Positions 45,735 to 57,560 of a stretch of 64,000 nt of DNA are shown piece after piece. Each line of letters starts with the position of its first letter. Position 1 is the stretch's first letter. Source of the stretch: Pelobates cultripes (Eukaryota; Chordata; Amphibia; Anura; Pelobatidae); NCBI GenBank assembly GCA_933207985.1, contig OW240917.1, forward strand, positions 107,382,486-107,446,485. Direction: 5' to 3'. A model generated the notes under the pieces. The model ran no database searches. It was not told the origin of the DNA and saw only the letters and a list, made by a program, of their open reading frames with translations. A program made the position numbers and the translations under genes.

Positions 45735-47000
45735 GTCAACAATGTTGAATATTGTCCTTTGTAAATGTCTACCTTGTTTTGTGATCTCAGATATACTCAC
45801 AGGTAATAACACGTGCAATACAAAGAAGAAAAAAAAAATTAACAGCTATTTTTAACAAGCCATGCTGTCATACATTTCACTGAATTTCAAGAAACTCACA
45901 AGGATTAGAGGTTGGAATTTATTTTGTTAGCTGACAGCTAGGGGGCGCTGATGTTCCATAATGATTATAAATTAATTCTATGGGCTTACCTGTATATGTA
46001 CTACGATTGTTTCATAATATGAACCTGTATATTCCATTTTAACGTTCAATCCATTAACCTATTGGTGCATAAAGATATCTATAACGTTAGACATAACATT
46101 TGTAATAAGTAATATATTTACATATTTGAGATTATGGAAGAAACACTGATTTAACTGATAAAATGACCGATTTCTATATTGTGTAAACTAAAAAAGTTTT
46201 TTTTTTGCTCCTTAAAACACAACGTTAATGGATTTACTTGGGTAATTTAGTCTGTAGGATTATTACTATTCTATGAAAGTGCCTTTATATTATAATTATA
46301 TACATTTTATGCATTTCTAAAGTTTGATGAAAAATATCTATGCTGTGAATATGAATATAAAATTACTTTTGTGCTATGCATTCCATGATTGATCTAAAAA
46401 ATATTAAAAAAAAATCACACTATGTAATGTATTTATTGAAAGGCACCCTCCATGCACCAAGACCACTACAGAACATTGTTGTGGCTATGATGTCGGGAGT
46501 GCCATGATGCCCTTGCTATGTAAGTAGTAAACCTGTTTAGAACTATTTGATTTCTTACCTGGGGTTTGTAATACACCACTCCACGTGTCTTCTTTTCTGC
46601 TCTGGAGAGCTGCAAGCTCATGCTAAGAGCTTTCATTAGCTCTCTTGAGATAAGCCTTGTAGTTCAAGGCCAACTTACTCTCTGAGATAGACAGCTGATC
46701 GCTCTCAGCCAGTAAGCTAATCACCGCACCGCCAGCCTTAGCTCAAGCAGAAAGTTTTCGGCATTCTGAGAGGCAGGGAGTTTCTCTGGCACCATTACCA
46801 CTACAGGGTGCTGTAGTAATTAACTTATAATGTATCACTGTAGCTGGCCAAGCTGCCATGTTAGGACAGAATAACTGCGGCTTTACCTAACTTGCCTGCT
46901 TTGGCAGTCTCAGATAGAACAATTACATGTTTAGCAGCAGTTGATCAGTTAACTGTAGAGTCTAACCTAACATGGCTGTTCATTCGGATACAGTGTAAAA
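45735..47000. other. Intergenic DNA with a decayed short element
   Basis: 46440-46820 carries 'accaagaccactacagaaca…gtggctatgatg…gggagtgcc' and 'accattaccactacagggtgctgtagtaatt', a diverged copy of the element remnant at 17680-17960. The rest is AT-rich with nothing recognised. Confidence 0.45.
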
Positions 47001-47007
47001 CATAAAC

Positions 47008-47167
47008 AAGATTACTTACAGCTGTGCCCCACAGTAAAAAATGGCGCAAATTATGGCAGCAATTACATCATAAACATTTATGTACTCTTAAGTGGTTTTG
47101 CACTGAATGTTATTTAAATGTTTATTTGCAGAGTTTTAGACTATGGGGCACAGCTGTAAGTAATCTT
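47008..47167. mobile_element. 160-bp MITE with 24-bp perfect inverted ends
   Basis: AAGATTACTTACAGCTGTGC… at 47008-47031 is repeated exactly in inverted orientation at 47144-47167. The similarity continues outward for some bases (aaac/ttttgtt). A clear target duplication is not seen, so the superfamily is open. Lies directly beside a decayed Tc1. Confidence 0.8.
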
Positions 47168-47192
47168 TTTGTTATTTTGCTCTATATACAAC

Positions 47193-48449
47193 CACTGATC
47201 AGCCACAACACTAAAACCACTGACGTGAATAACATTGATTATATTGTTACAATGGCACTTGTCGGGTAGGATATATTAGGCAGCAAGTGAACAGTCAATT
47301 CTGGAATTTAATTTGTTGGAAGCAGAAAAAATGGGCAGCAAAAAGATCTGACTTTAACAAGAGCCAAATAGTAATCACTAGACGACTGGGTCAGAGCAAT
47401 TCGAAAACGGCAAGTCTTGTTAGGTCAGACTAACTGCTGCTGTTCCCACTATGGATTGGTTAGTTCATAGTAAGAGCGGAGAAGGACACCAGTAAACTGG
47501 GTACCCAGGACTCACTAATGCACATAGGGACTGAAGGCTAGCACATCTGGTCCAATCACACAGAAGAGCTACTATAGCTCAAATTGCTGAAAAACGTCAT
47601 GCTGGGCATGATAGAATGGTGTCAGAACACACAGTGCATCCCAGTTTGCTGCGTATGTGGATGCATGTCAGCAGACCAGTCAGAGTGCCCATGATGAACT
47701 ATGTCCACCACCAAAAGCGCCCTCAATGGTGACTGGACTATAAGGCAATGGAGGTTCAGAACTGGAGCATGGGACAATTGAAGAAGGTTACCTGGTCTGA
47801 TAAATAATATTTTATTTTAGATCAGGTGGATGGCTGGGAGCGTATGCATTATTTACAGCAGCAGCATGCACTATGGAAAGAGGGCATGCCGGTGGAACCA
47901 GTGTGGGTAATGTTCTGCTGGAAAACCTGTCATTTATGGATGTTACTTTGACATGTGCCACCTACCTAGAGACTGTTGCAAACCATGTACACCCCTTCAT
48001 GGCAATGGTTTTCCCTGATGGAAGTAGCACCCTGCCAAACTGCAAAAAATGTTCAGAAATGGTTTGAGGAATACGACAAAAAGTTCAAGATATTGAATTC
48101 CAAATTCCCCAGATCTCAATCTAATAGAGACAGTTCCTGCTGTTTCATGGCTTTTAACTTTGTTGAACAATGGTGGTCAGGCTGTGCATTAGGACATCCA
48201 GTGTCTTAGGTTTCAAAGGGATTGTGGAGAGATGGCCAGAGGGACACTATAGTGTGAGGAATAAAGCTTTGTATTTCTAACACTATAGTGCTCTTTTAAA
48301 AGATCTGCCGCTAATGTCTTGGTGCCAGGTACCACAGGGCATGTTCAGAGGTATTGTGAAGTCCATACCTTGACGCATAAGGGCGGGTTTGGCAGCAGGA
48401 GACCTACTTGATATTAGGCAGGTGGTTTTATTGTTGTGGCTGATCAGTG
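47193..48449 (+). mobile_element. Tc1/mariner element, decayed, carrying a small TTAA element
   Basis: Inverted ends cactgatcagccacaac…aaaaccac (left) and gtggttttattgttgtggctgatcagtg-TA (right, to 48449). The interior corresponds to the 19267-20344 copy ('ttgctgaaaaa', 'cacagtgcatc.cagtttgctg', 'aatggtttgagga'). No frame of useful length remains. A short TTAA-type element (48238-48297) sits inside it. Confidence 0.75.
48238..48297. mobile_element. 60-bp minimal TTAA-family hairpin element
   Basis: agggacactatagtgtgaggaataaag…cttttaa: the left and right terminal hairpin of the TTAA family joined with almost no interior. It may be a deletion derivative or a decayed copy. Confidence 0.55.
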
Positions 48450-48701
48450 TATGTATAGATTTGTGTGATATGTTATTTATTATGGCTTGATAAAGACTCA
48501 TTGGAGGTTAAACATTGCCTTTCCAGGTCCAATAAAATCTGTATCGAATTAACCATTGAGTGTCTGGATATCTGTTCCTTTTGTCCTCTGAATTTGAGGT
48601 TATGCCACCTTAGTCTGTGAGGCACCTTGACAGGAATCCAACATAATTCGAGTGCAGCTACTGGATTTTTCTCAACAGCCAGATACAGTGTGATATTATT
48701 A

Positions 48702-48744
<43 letters not shown>

Positions 48745-50697
48745 GATTAGAGTAGTGTTAATGTCACTTAGCTGCAAATCCCAGTAAGTGGCAAGATGCT
48801 TAATGGTATACATTTATCTACCTCCAATCCTCACAGATTGTAAACTCATTTGAGAAGGGCATATTTGACCTTTAATATAAAATCTCATTGAAAACTGCTG
48901 CAGAATATGTTGAAGCTATATAAGTAATTAAAATTAGTACTAATGAACCTGTTATTAAAAAAGGAACTAACCTGAAATTGCTCTCAAATACACACAAAGA
49001 TACATGGTATACTTAATGCAAAATATAAAGATTTACTCCCTTTTCCTCTGTTCAGTACAGCTTAGTGGGTGTTACTCTTCGGTAACACCCACCTCCTGGC
49101 TCTTCTCTGCTCCACCTGCGCTCCTCACGAAGTCTTCTTTGATTTGCCCTGCTTGGAATGCATCCCCAAGCAGGGCATGCTGGCTTCATTCCTATACTCC
49201 CTAGCTAGTGCTAGACGCGGGCTATAAAGTTTCCATAGCAACCACTGTGCATTGGTGGAGAGCAGGGTACCTCCTGTAGGAGATCTTTTTGGCTTTTCCT
49301 TGTCAGTCAATGCCTTGGCACATCACGGCATTTACTGACAGCTGGGAGAAATGTATTTCTAAATAGGGTTTTTCGCTATCAGCCCAAAAATGTTGCAAGA
49401 ACTATGAATAATGAAGCTCCTAATGCTCCAACGCACCGCAGGTAGGGTCTGTTATACCAGTATGTGCCTTGTGATGGTGAACATCTGGTAATATTTTATT
49501 AGTGGATTATATTTAAAGTGAAACAATTAAAAAGTATTGGTAACCCGGACTGTGGGTGATAACATGAATTTCTCAAATGTATAGAATGTAAATCCTCCAT
49601 TATTATAGAGTTCGATCACATAATGGTATCTTGAAGCAGACTTTAATTGGACCAAGTAAAAAAAAAAATAAATTAACGTTACTGCCCCCCTATGGAGCCT
49701 TTGTCTAGCCAAGGCGGAGATGAAACGTTGTCTTTTTGTCCACCGGGTCCGATAAAAAGTCTGCTTAAAGCTATCACTGTGTGCCCGTACTCTCTGTGGA
49801 AATAATGTTCATTGGAGTTTTTCTCTTCTCTCCGTGAAGCACCTAGTGGGGTTTTTAGATACGTGTGTAATTACATGTTCCATTATCAGGGGCATATATA
49901 TAATATGTGTCAACTAGATATAAAAGTTGATATTGCAATTAAGCACACAGTCTCTTAATAAACAAACAACATTTTTTTAGATGGCATTCACAAAAACACA
50001 TTTCAATAATGTTTTATAATAAAGTCCTACACTACCCAGGCTTTTAAAAGTTACTTGCCACAAAAAACTCTGACTAAATGTGTGGCACGTTGTCAATCTC
50101 ATTACTGTTTCATGGACAGTCTTGTGCCATTATATTAGTGTACACAATTTCCTCCAAAGATGATTTTTGAGACTGTCCCCATACACAATTGGATGGTCAT
50201 GTCATTAGCGTAAGTTTGCAAAAGTCAGCCCGTTAATTACACATTCTAATTAAATTCCTGCTGGATTGAAATTGAAAGTTGATGGTTGAGAGTGCAGTGA
50301 AAGCCCCCAGTGGCTAAGCAAATCACAAAATATAGGTGTATGTCTTGGAATTTTGTCTGTTTCATGAAAGATGAAGCTAATAGCATGGTAAACAAGTGAT
50401 AATAATTTAACACACACCTTTCAGCACAAGGTATAAGAGTAAAGAAAATAAATGCAAATTATTTTCTGTCCAGAAAATACATGCTACAGTAAAGCTGATA
50501 AATAAATCACGGTGAGACTTGAAGGCTACAGAATGCACAACAGGTAGAGAATATCATTGGGCAGCGCCTGGTATAATAAATCATCGAGATTTGGGGTTAT
50601 TATAGAAATACTGTACCATGGCTCATTTATTATTTTAGCAACTGATAAGCAAATACTTTTTTTTATTTGTGTTAAACTTTTTATGTGATTGGCAGTA
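48450..50697. other. Intergenic DNA, mostly unrecognised
   Basis: (TA)n microsatellite at 48706-48742. Two perfect hairpins at 49070-49092 (tgggtgttac/gtaacaccca) and 49146-49178 (ccctgcttgg/ccaagcaggg) lie in a GC-richer stretch 49040-49330 that looks like an uncharacterised repeat. Otherwise AT-rich with chance frames. Confidence 0.45.
48706..48742. repeat. (TA)n microsatellite
   Basis: Uninterrupted alternating TA. Confidence 0.97.
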
Positions 50698-50699
50698 TA

Positions 50700-51735
50700 C
50701 AGTGCCTTGCAAAAGTATTCATCCCCCCCCCCCCTGACTTTTTACCTATTTTGTTACATTATAGCCTTAAGTTCAATGTTTTATTAATCTGAATTTTATG
50801 TGATTGGTGAAGTGAAATGGGAAAAATATATACATAAAACAATTTTTTAGAAATAGAAAACAGAAAATTGGCATGTGCATATGTATTCACCCCCTTTGTT
50901 ATGAAGCCCATAAAAAGCTCTGGTGCAACCAATTACCTTCAGAAGTCACATAATTAGTGAAATGATGTCCACCTGTGTGCAATCTAAGTGTCACATGATC
51001 TGTCATTACATATACACACCTTTTTTGAAAGGTCCTAGAGGCTGCAACAGGCAAGAGGCACCACTAACCAACCACTGCCATCAAGACAAAGGAACTCTCC
51101 AAACAAGTAAGGGACAATGTTGTTGAGAAGTTCAAGTCAGGGTTAGGTTATAAAAAAATATCCAACTTTTTGATGATCCCCAGGAGCACCATCAAATCTA
51201 TTATAACCACATGGAAAGAACATGGCACAACAGCAAACCTGCCAAGAGACGGCTGCCCAACAAAACTCACAGACCGAGCAAGGAGGGCATTAATCAGAGA
51301 GGCAGCACAGAGACCTAAGGTAATCCTGGAAAAGCTGCAGAATTCCACAGCAAAGACTGGAATATCTGTACATAGGATGACAATAAGCCGAACGCTCCAT
51401 AGAGTTGGGCTTTATGGCAGAGTGGCCAGAAGAAAGCCATTACTTTCAGCAAAAAACAAAATGGCACGTTTTGAGTTTGCGAAAAGGCATGTGGGAGACT
51501 CCCAAAATGTATGGAGGAAGGTGGTCTGGTCTGATGAGACTAAACTTGAACTTTTCGGCCATCAAAGAAAACGCTATGTCTGGCGCAAACCCAACATATC
51601 ACATCACCCAAAGAACACCATCCCCACAGTGGGGTGAATAGTTATGCACATTGACTTTTTCTGTTATTTTGTCCTATTTGTTGTTTGCTTCATAATATCA
51701 AACAACTTGCACATTGTGAGCTTCTCAAATTCCGC
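50700..51735 (+). mobile_element. Tc1/mariner element, 3' truncated
   Basis: The left end CAGTGCCTTGCAAAAGTA is preceded by TA (50698-50699) and is a well-known vertebrate Tc1 family end. The right inverted end is absent; sequence after the transposase fragment ('gtgaatagttatgcaca…') corresponds to the 3' untranslated part before the element breaks off near 51735. Confidence 0.85.
51135..51637 (+). pseudogene. Tc1-type transposase fragment
   Basis: 155-codon frame (51170-51637) with the second half of the DNA-binding region (IPRSTIKSIITTWKEHGT, LPRDGCPTKLTDRARR), the linker, and the start of the catalytic core with VWSDETKLELFG (first catalytic Asp). It ends at YVWRKPN…NTIPTVG, before the second Asp and the Glu, because a large internal deletion joins it to the 3' untranslated region. 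Compared with the usual size of about 340 residues, less than half is left. Confidence 0.85.
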
Positions 51736-51942
51736 ACAGCAGTGTCATGTATATTACTAGCTATTTACATTTACATTTAATGTGATCATGTATAGTATGT
51801 GCAGTATATTACTGTTTTAATCTCTAATTGAAGCATCCATTAATATTATACTGTCCATTATGGTATATGGCTTGGATTTATTTTGCTATGAATTGTAAGT
51901 TGCAGCATATTCAAAGTGACAATGAAAAAGATGGTGTAATAA

Positions 51943-52246
51943 CTAAAGGAACACTATAGGGTCAGGGACATAAACATATTCCTGATCCTATAGTGTTAAA
52001 AACACCATTTAGCCCCCCTGCACCCTTCCCCCGCTTCCCCTAAATATAGTAAAATGTTACTTTTGTTCTTGTTTGCAGCTGCTGGCTATTCCCCTGATCT
52101 GCCTGCTTGGCTGACATCATCAGAAGTAATTATCTGAGCCAATCACAATTATTTCTCATAGGAAAGCATTGGATTGGCTGAAACTTTCAAGGAGGCAGAA
52201 CAAATTCAATAAGCTGTAGTTGTTCTAATGACTATAGTGTCATTAA
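51943..52246. mobile_element. TTAA-family MITE
   Basis: ctaaaggaacactatagggtcaggga…tccctgatcctatagtg-like hairpin at the left and gtagttgttctaatgactatagtgtcattaa at the right. The left TTAA has mutated to CTAA. 304 bp. Confidence 0.75.
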
Positions 52247-52747
52247 TTGATTTCACAAAAAGCATTAAGAACAAATATTAATACTGTAAGTTGTAATGGT
52301 TGAAGCAATTTACATATTTTACTTGCTATGAATGGCATGTTATTCTGACTGCTGTAGTATAGATGTGAACGGTGCTTGGTGCATTTGAGGCACACAGTAC
52401 TCAAATTTTACAACAGCTCTGATCTCTATGTGGGATTTTCACACTAATTGTGTAAGTTTCACTGTTACTAAGAAAAATGCAAGGAGGCATCTGTGCTTAA
52501 TCCAACCTGTTCAACTGAGAAATATAATGAATGTGTGAGAAATTGGGGTCATATTGTTCATGGATATAGCAAAACATGGAAAACTCTGCCTAGATGTAAA
52601 TCAATTTTTTCATGCAAAATCTGTATTCAACTTTTATAGGAATAGAAGAGATATCCTGTCCTATCAGACACATCTTAAAATCAGCACTTTCTACCTTTTA
52701 AAATGTATAATAAAAGTAAATGTTTAAATAATTCATAGAATTCACTG

Positions 52748-52750
<3 letters not shown>

Positions 52751-52803
<53 letters not shown>
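52751..52803. repeat. (TA)n microsatellite
   Basis: About 26 uninterrupted TA units. Confidence 0.97.
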
Positions 52804-52807
<4 letters not shown>

Positions 52808-53891
52808 GAGTGAAAAGAAAATCCCACTATTTTGTAATAATGTCTTGCTATTTTTAATTTTCTGGCTTCACATAAAGTAGATTCCTCCAAAAGAATTTAT
52901 TGGAATGTTCTTTGATTTGAGGTAGTTAGTTGTGCTTTTTTAAAGTTATGCCATCGTATATTTTAAGTAATATATAACACGGTTGCTGATAAATTATTGT
53001 TATATGTGGTCTTCAACCAGCCATATCTAAGATGTGTTTTTATTTTATAGAAATGAAAGAATTAAAAAAAAAAGATGTACCAGCTTAAAATACATATATT
53101 TTTTATAATTTAATTATTTATTGAGGTAAATTAAATATTTTTTAAGGGCTCCTGCTGCTGCTAGTAAATATGTTAGTTCACTGACAGCATATTGTTTGCC
53201 TTCCAATTATTACACAATTTTAATTTCTTTGTACTCATCAGTTGACAAATTTTACTTTTAATAAGCGTTTCTTTTGGATTTTTTTTTTTTACACATTAAC
53301 TTTAGCTTACGCAAAGGATACAGAGCAATTTCTTACATAAATTATTTTACAAAAAAATATTCTCTGATCATTTATCTTACACACACTTACCTTTTCATCT
53401 TAATTCTGAATGTCATTTTTTACATTATGAAGAACTGTACAAGTTTATGTTTTTTTTTTTTTTTCTGGATTCAATTCTATCCAAACTTATTTAATATATT
53501 TTATTTTGAAAATAATGATAAACCTTGAAATACTACATAAAATGAACTATGAATTAATTACACTCAACGTGCATGAGGTTGCCTTTTTGGAAGCATTGCA
53601 TATAACGTTTCTCTTTGAAATAATATAATTTTTTTATGTAAGCATTGTTCATTACCTTATTTATAGCCGAAAGTATACCTTACATATGTATATATATTTA
53701 CACATCATTTTAAGCAAAGACATTGCAGTGTCATGCTTCCTTTTTTTTTTAAAAAAGCCATGTTTTCAATACAATTGCATGGCATCTACAATGAAGGAGA
53801 CTGCTTTGCAAATGTAGACAAGATCACAGGTTGGCCTAAAAGAGTGTGATAGTAATGTGAGCTTACTTTTACTCAAACAGAGACAGTGTCA
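52804..53891 (-). other. GLRB: Presumed 3' untranslated region and flank of GLRB
   Basis: AT-rich sequence directly downstream (minus strand) of the GLRB stop. AATAAA-type words occur on the minus strand (for example opposite tttatt at about 53118), but I cannot tell which is used. No repeat interrupts the first 1 kb, unlike most of the window. Confidence 0.4.
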
Positions 53892-54188
53892 TCATAAATA
53901 TACCAGCCAATATATAACATTAAAGAACAAAAAGCAGAATGGGAATAGTGCCCTTGAATACAGATCAATTCGCTTTGCTTCAGAAGGAATGACTGGTTTG
54001 GCCGGCGGTGGTTTTTTATTATTCTTTGCTTGAGATTTGCCCAGTCCATTGTTGACTTCAATTGGCTTTCCATAACAGTCGTAGTTGGACAATTCAAAAT
54101 CTCTTGGTAAGCTTCCCACAATACTAAAATCGTTGGATCTCAGGTCAGACTTTGACGTACAAACCTTTTTGCATCTAGTTTCGCCCAC
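53892..54188 (-). CDS. GLRB: GLRB last coding exon: gephyrin-binding loop and TM4
   Basis: 98 codons plus TGA, phase 0 at its start, following acceptor attttccag. It begins [10 protein letters not shown] in the large cytoplasmic loop between TM3 and TM4. The motif [13 protein letters not shown] is the known gephyrin-binding segment that anchors heteromeric glycine receptors at inhibitory synapses, and it is intact here. A Lys/Pro-rich stretch ([14 protein letters not shown]) follows, then the post-loop amphipathic start ([13 protein letters not shown]) and TM4 ([14 protein letters not shown]), which ends the protein. Length and end match the vertebrate beta subunit as I know it. No disruption is seen. 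Confidence 0.96.
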   Translation of the reverse strand: MGETRCKKVCTSKSDLRSNDFSIVGSLPRDFELSNYDCYGKPIEVNNGLGKSQAKNNKKPPPAKPVIPSEAKRIDLYSRALFPFCFLFFNVIYWLVYL

Positions 54189-54831
54189 CTGGAAAATTTA
54201 AATAATGCACAATCACTGACTGAGAAATTGAAAGATAAAATATACATATTTACATATTCCATAAGTACTGGCAAATTTACTGAAATACGCTTTTGAGTAC
54301 ATCTTTAAATGCACATTTTCAATAATCTGATTAAAGCAATTCACAAACAGTGCTGCCATAATTATTCATATTGCTTGAATAATTAACTAAATTAAGTCAA
54401 GAACATTTTAAATAATTGACATAATTAACAGTAATATCAGAACACACGACAACTCTGCCATAGATGGTTCTGTCAGCCCACATTCTATGAAATGCTTATT
54501 AATAGGCATAATCTAAAGAAGATTAGAATACTAAAATATACTCTGTTTTTGCATGTAGCGAAAAACATCAGCAGTGAGTGACACAATCTCTTTGCAACTG
54601 CTTTTCAGCTTACATAAGCTGGTCCTACTTTCATTTCCATTCATATTCACATTTTCTCATTATCCATGTTCCATAGGGCCTAATGCTTAATTCTTTGAAA
54701 GATCACGTTAATTTTGCAGGACCTCGCCCTCAAGGAATTATGTGACGAACAAGAGACTTAACATAAACTGACTACTAAAACAGAATATTTGATAACAGTG
54801 AAAATAGGAAGACCTTATTAACCCTTTTTTG

Positions 54832-55235
54832 TTAAAGGGAAACTCCACTGCCCAAAGTAAAAAACAACAACATATTTAGTAGATATACCTCCAATGTAAA
54901 AAATGTGGCTTTAATGTTGCATTTTTTTTTATTGGGGTACGTCTGCAAAAGCTACAGATCTAGTCTGCTGCATTTGCAAGCCTTCACATTCTAACCTTGC
55001 CCAGACATTTTGTGGCTGTCCACTTCCTAATACGGCTCAATGAGAAGTCTTTGCAAGGCAGGTGCTCTGGGCAATTGCTTGAGTTAACTTCCACAGAACT
55101 AAATAACCATGAAGATATAGGACCTTTGTTTTATAAATAAAACATGGGGTGTTACATGGTTTATAAAATTGTCAATTTCTATTGAAATCTGCTCCGAAAG
55201 CTTAAGTGCTTTAGGGGTCCGGAGTGTTCCGTTAA
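54832..55235. mobile_element. TTAA-flanked MITE, third subfamily, in a GLRB intron
   Basis: Left ttaaagggaaactccactgcccaaa and right gtccggagtgttccgttaa are inverted over the terminal GGAAACTCC/GGAGTGTTCC, with TTAA at both ends. The interior differs from the ACTATAG subfamily. Located between the last two GLRB exons. Confidence 0.65.
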
Positions 55236-55238
55236 TAG

Positions 55239-55297
55239 TCCCCTCTTAGAAGAAGTGGGGTCCCGTTAAGCGTCCCCTCTTAGAAGAAGTGGGGTCC
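55239..55297. repeat. 33-bp tandem duplication beside the MITE
   Basis: 'gtcccctcttagaagaagtggggtcc' occurs twice, starting 33 bp apart (55239 and 55272), exactly alike and separated by cgttaagc. It directly adjoins the MITE right end, and the second copy is preceded by the same cgttaa as the element end. Confidence 0.9.
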
Positions 55298-55885
55298 ATC
55301 TATCATTAGATTTGTATTCCGATGGCTGTTCACATACGTCCGCAGGTACTGTTCAGAGGCAGGTGGCATGAATGAGAAATATACCAATTATTTCTGTGTT
55401 AATGTTTGTCATTGACCTTTATCAGTGATGGGCCTCTTATGTCTTCAGGGACCAGAACAGAATACTGAAAAGGTAAAAACTCAGTTAGCTAGGCTTTAAT
55501 ATAGTACCCATGCAGGGCTCAAATCCACAGTTGTGTGTTTTTTTTTTTTTTTAAATACAGAGAGAATCTGCTCAAATTATGTGGGCAGGATTGGTCAGAT
55601 TTGATAATGGAATATGATTTCACTGTTAAGGCACAATTGAGCTACATTTTGCTTATGACCTGAGCATAGACTATAACAGGGGCAAGGTACTTGAGTTTTT
55701 GCTCATTGTCTTACGTGTTCTTGTATATTCTATTTTGGTCTCCAGAGAATTGTAAAGACTATCACGGGTTAATATAAATGCTGATGTAAATACCAAATTT
55801 AGATTTTTGTTTAAATACTGTTAATTTCACATTCAAAGTCTAACGAGGTTGGAGTGAATAAAAATGAAAAGTGTTTGGTACATAC

Positions 55886-56175
55886 TTGTAAGGTGCTTAT
55901 GTGGACAGGGGTACCAGTTCCATTGACTGTGTTCTTTTTTGCATTGGCTCCTTTTCCATCTTGTTGTTCAGCCTTAGCAATTTTGGCTTTCTCTGCTTCA
56001 ATTCTCTTTGGGCTGTTTAAAAGTACTTGGACTACAGCATATTCAACGAGTGAAGCAAACCCAAACAAAAGACAGGTGATCAGCCAAACATCAATGGCTT
56101 TCACATAGGACACTTTGGGAAGCTCCTGTGCCAGAGTGGTACATTCAGATGCCAAGCTGAGAACTGAAAATATAC
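55886..56175 (-). CDS. GLRB: GLRB exon: TM2 (pore), TM3 and start of the cytoplasmic loop
   Basis: 290 nt between acceptor ttttgtgctcag and donor gtatgt; it starts with two bases completing a Gly codon. It encodes [14 protein letters not shown], the pore-lining TM2 of the beta subunit. Beta has Pro at 2' and Phe at 6' where alpha subunits have Gly and Thr, the known basis of picrotoxin resistance in alpha-beta receptors. The TM2-TM3 linker ([14 protein letters not shown]) and TM3 ([19 protein letters not shown]) follow. The loop start is Lys/Ala-rich ([20 protein letters not shown]), and [13 protein letters not shown] ends the exon in phase 0. Fully open, no damage. Confidence 0.96.
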
Positions 56176-56411
56176 CTGAGCACAAAACAATTAAATTTTT
56201 ACTTTAATGAAAAGTCATTACACCATCCTTGAATACACCAATCTAATCAGGTTACTTACTTGACTTAGTTTCATATATAACTTTTTGTGTTAATAAAATA
56301 AATATTAATGCTACATACAAAGTAAATTCACGCAGTCCGAGGGGAACTGTCACTTCTATTGAATTTACACCATTTAATAAATCATTGAAAATCACATACT
56401 TCCCATTATGT

Positions 56412-56486
56412 CAACATAGAAACATAGAAAGAACCGTTTGGCCTATCTAGTCGGCCCAATTTTCTAAATACTTTCATTAGCCCCTG
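56412..56486 (-). mobile_element. CR1 LINE 3' end, left part
   Basis: On the minus strand, the CR1 3' end with its tail (plus strand: acatagaaacatagaaag…ggcccaattttctaaatactttcattag). Continues at 57735 after the hAT insertion. Confidence 0.8.
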
Positions 56487-56622
56487 CAGGGCCGCCATCA
56501 GGGCATGACAACTATGATGGTTGTCATGGGCCCGGTAGTCCTGGAGGGCCTGGACTGCTCAGCGTGTCCCGGGTCCCACATTACCAACATTTATATAGCT
56601 ATTAACGCTATATATATGTGTA

Positions 56623-56852
56623 GTGCGGGTCCCCCGCTACCTGTATTCTGCAGGGGGCCCAGCACACTCGAAATATACTTCCCAGCTCCTCTGCTCAAGT
56701 CTCGCATGTGGCGCGATCATCAGAGCATTGCCACAGGTTACTCTGGCAATGCTCCGCACAGCTCGCGAGACTTAGACAGAGCAGAGCAGCTGGGAAGTAT
56801 ATTTCAAGTGTGCTGGGCCCCCTGCAGAATACAGGTAGCGGGGGGCCCGCAC
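56623..56852. repeat. 230-bp palindrome within the hAT element
   Basis: Left arm from gtgcgggtcccccgctacctgtattctgcaggg to the loop near 56742 (gagcattgcca-caggttactc-tggcaatgctc), with the right arm its inverted copy ending gcggggggcccgcac. A few mismatches only. Transcripts or single strands would form a long hairpin. Confidence 0.92.
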
Positions 56853-56984
56853 CATGCCACAGGACCTCCGGTCAATGTGATCTCCCCCCTCCATGGCCAC
56901 AGGTAAAAACTATTAATGGAAGAAAAAAAAAATACTGTAATACTGTAGGCTCCCCCCTCCCCCCCCCACGTTATGCAGCCCCAT

Positions 56985-57560
56985 ACATTTACACACACAC
57001 TATACACTAACATTTACACACTATACACTAACATTTACACACATTACATCCTTACACAAACACACACTCTGCAATCACTACACACACTACATCCTTACAC
57101 AAACACACACTCTGCAGTCATAATACACACTAGAATCACTACACAAACACACAACATACACTACATCTACTACACAACACACACTCTGCATTTACTATGC
57201 TCACTACTTTCTTACACAAACACACATTCTGCAGTCACTACACACACTACACAAACACACACTCTACAGTCACTACACAAACACACATTCTGCATGCACT
57301 ATACACACTGCATCTAATACACACAAACACTACATCCAGTAAAAAACACACAAAAAAAACACACACTCTGCATTCACTATACACACACACTACATCCACA
57401 ACACAAACTCTGCATCTAATATACACCTCATACATTACACAAATGTACAATCTGCATCCACTACACACACTGCATCCATTACACACACACCCCATCCACT
57501 TAACACACGCACTCTGCATCCACTACACACATTCTACATCCACTATACACACACCACAAT
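56985..57560. repeat. ACAC-rich minisatellite within the hAT element
   Basis: Degenerate units of about 20-24 bp around 'acacactctgcatccactacacac'. The opposite-strand equivalent (TG-rich with tctgtatgtgtg) makes up the region from 63470 to the window end. Confidence 0.88.
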
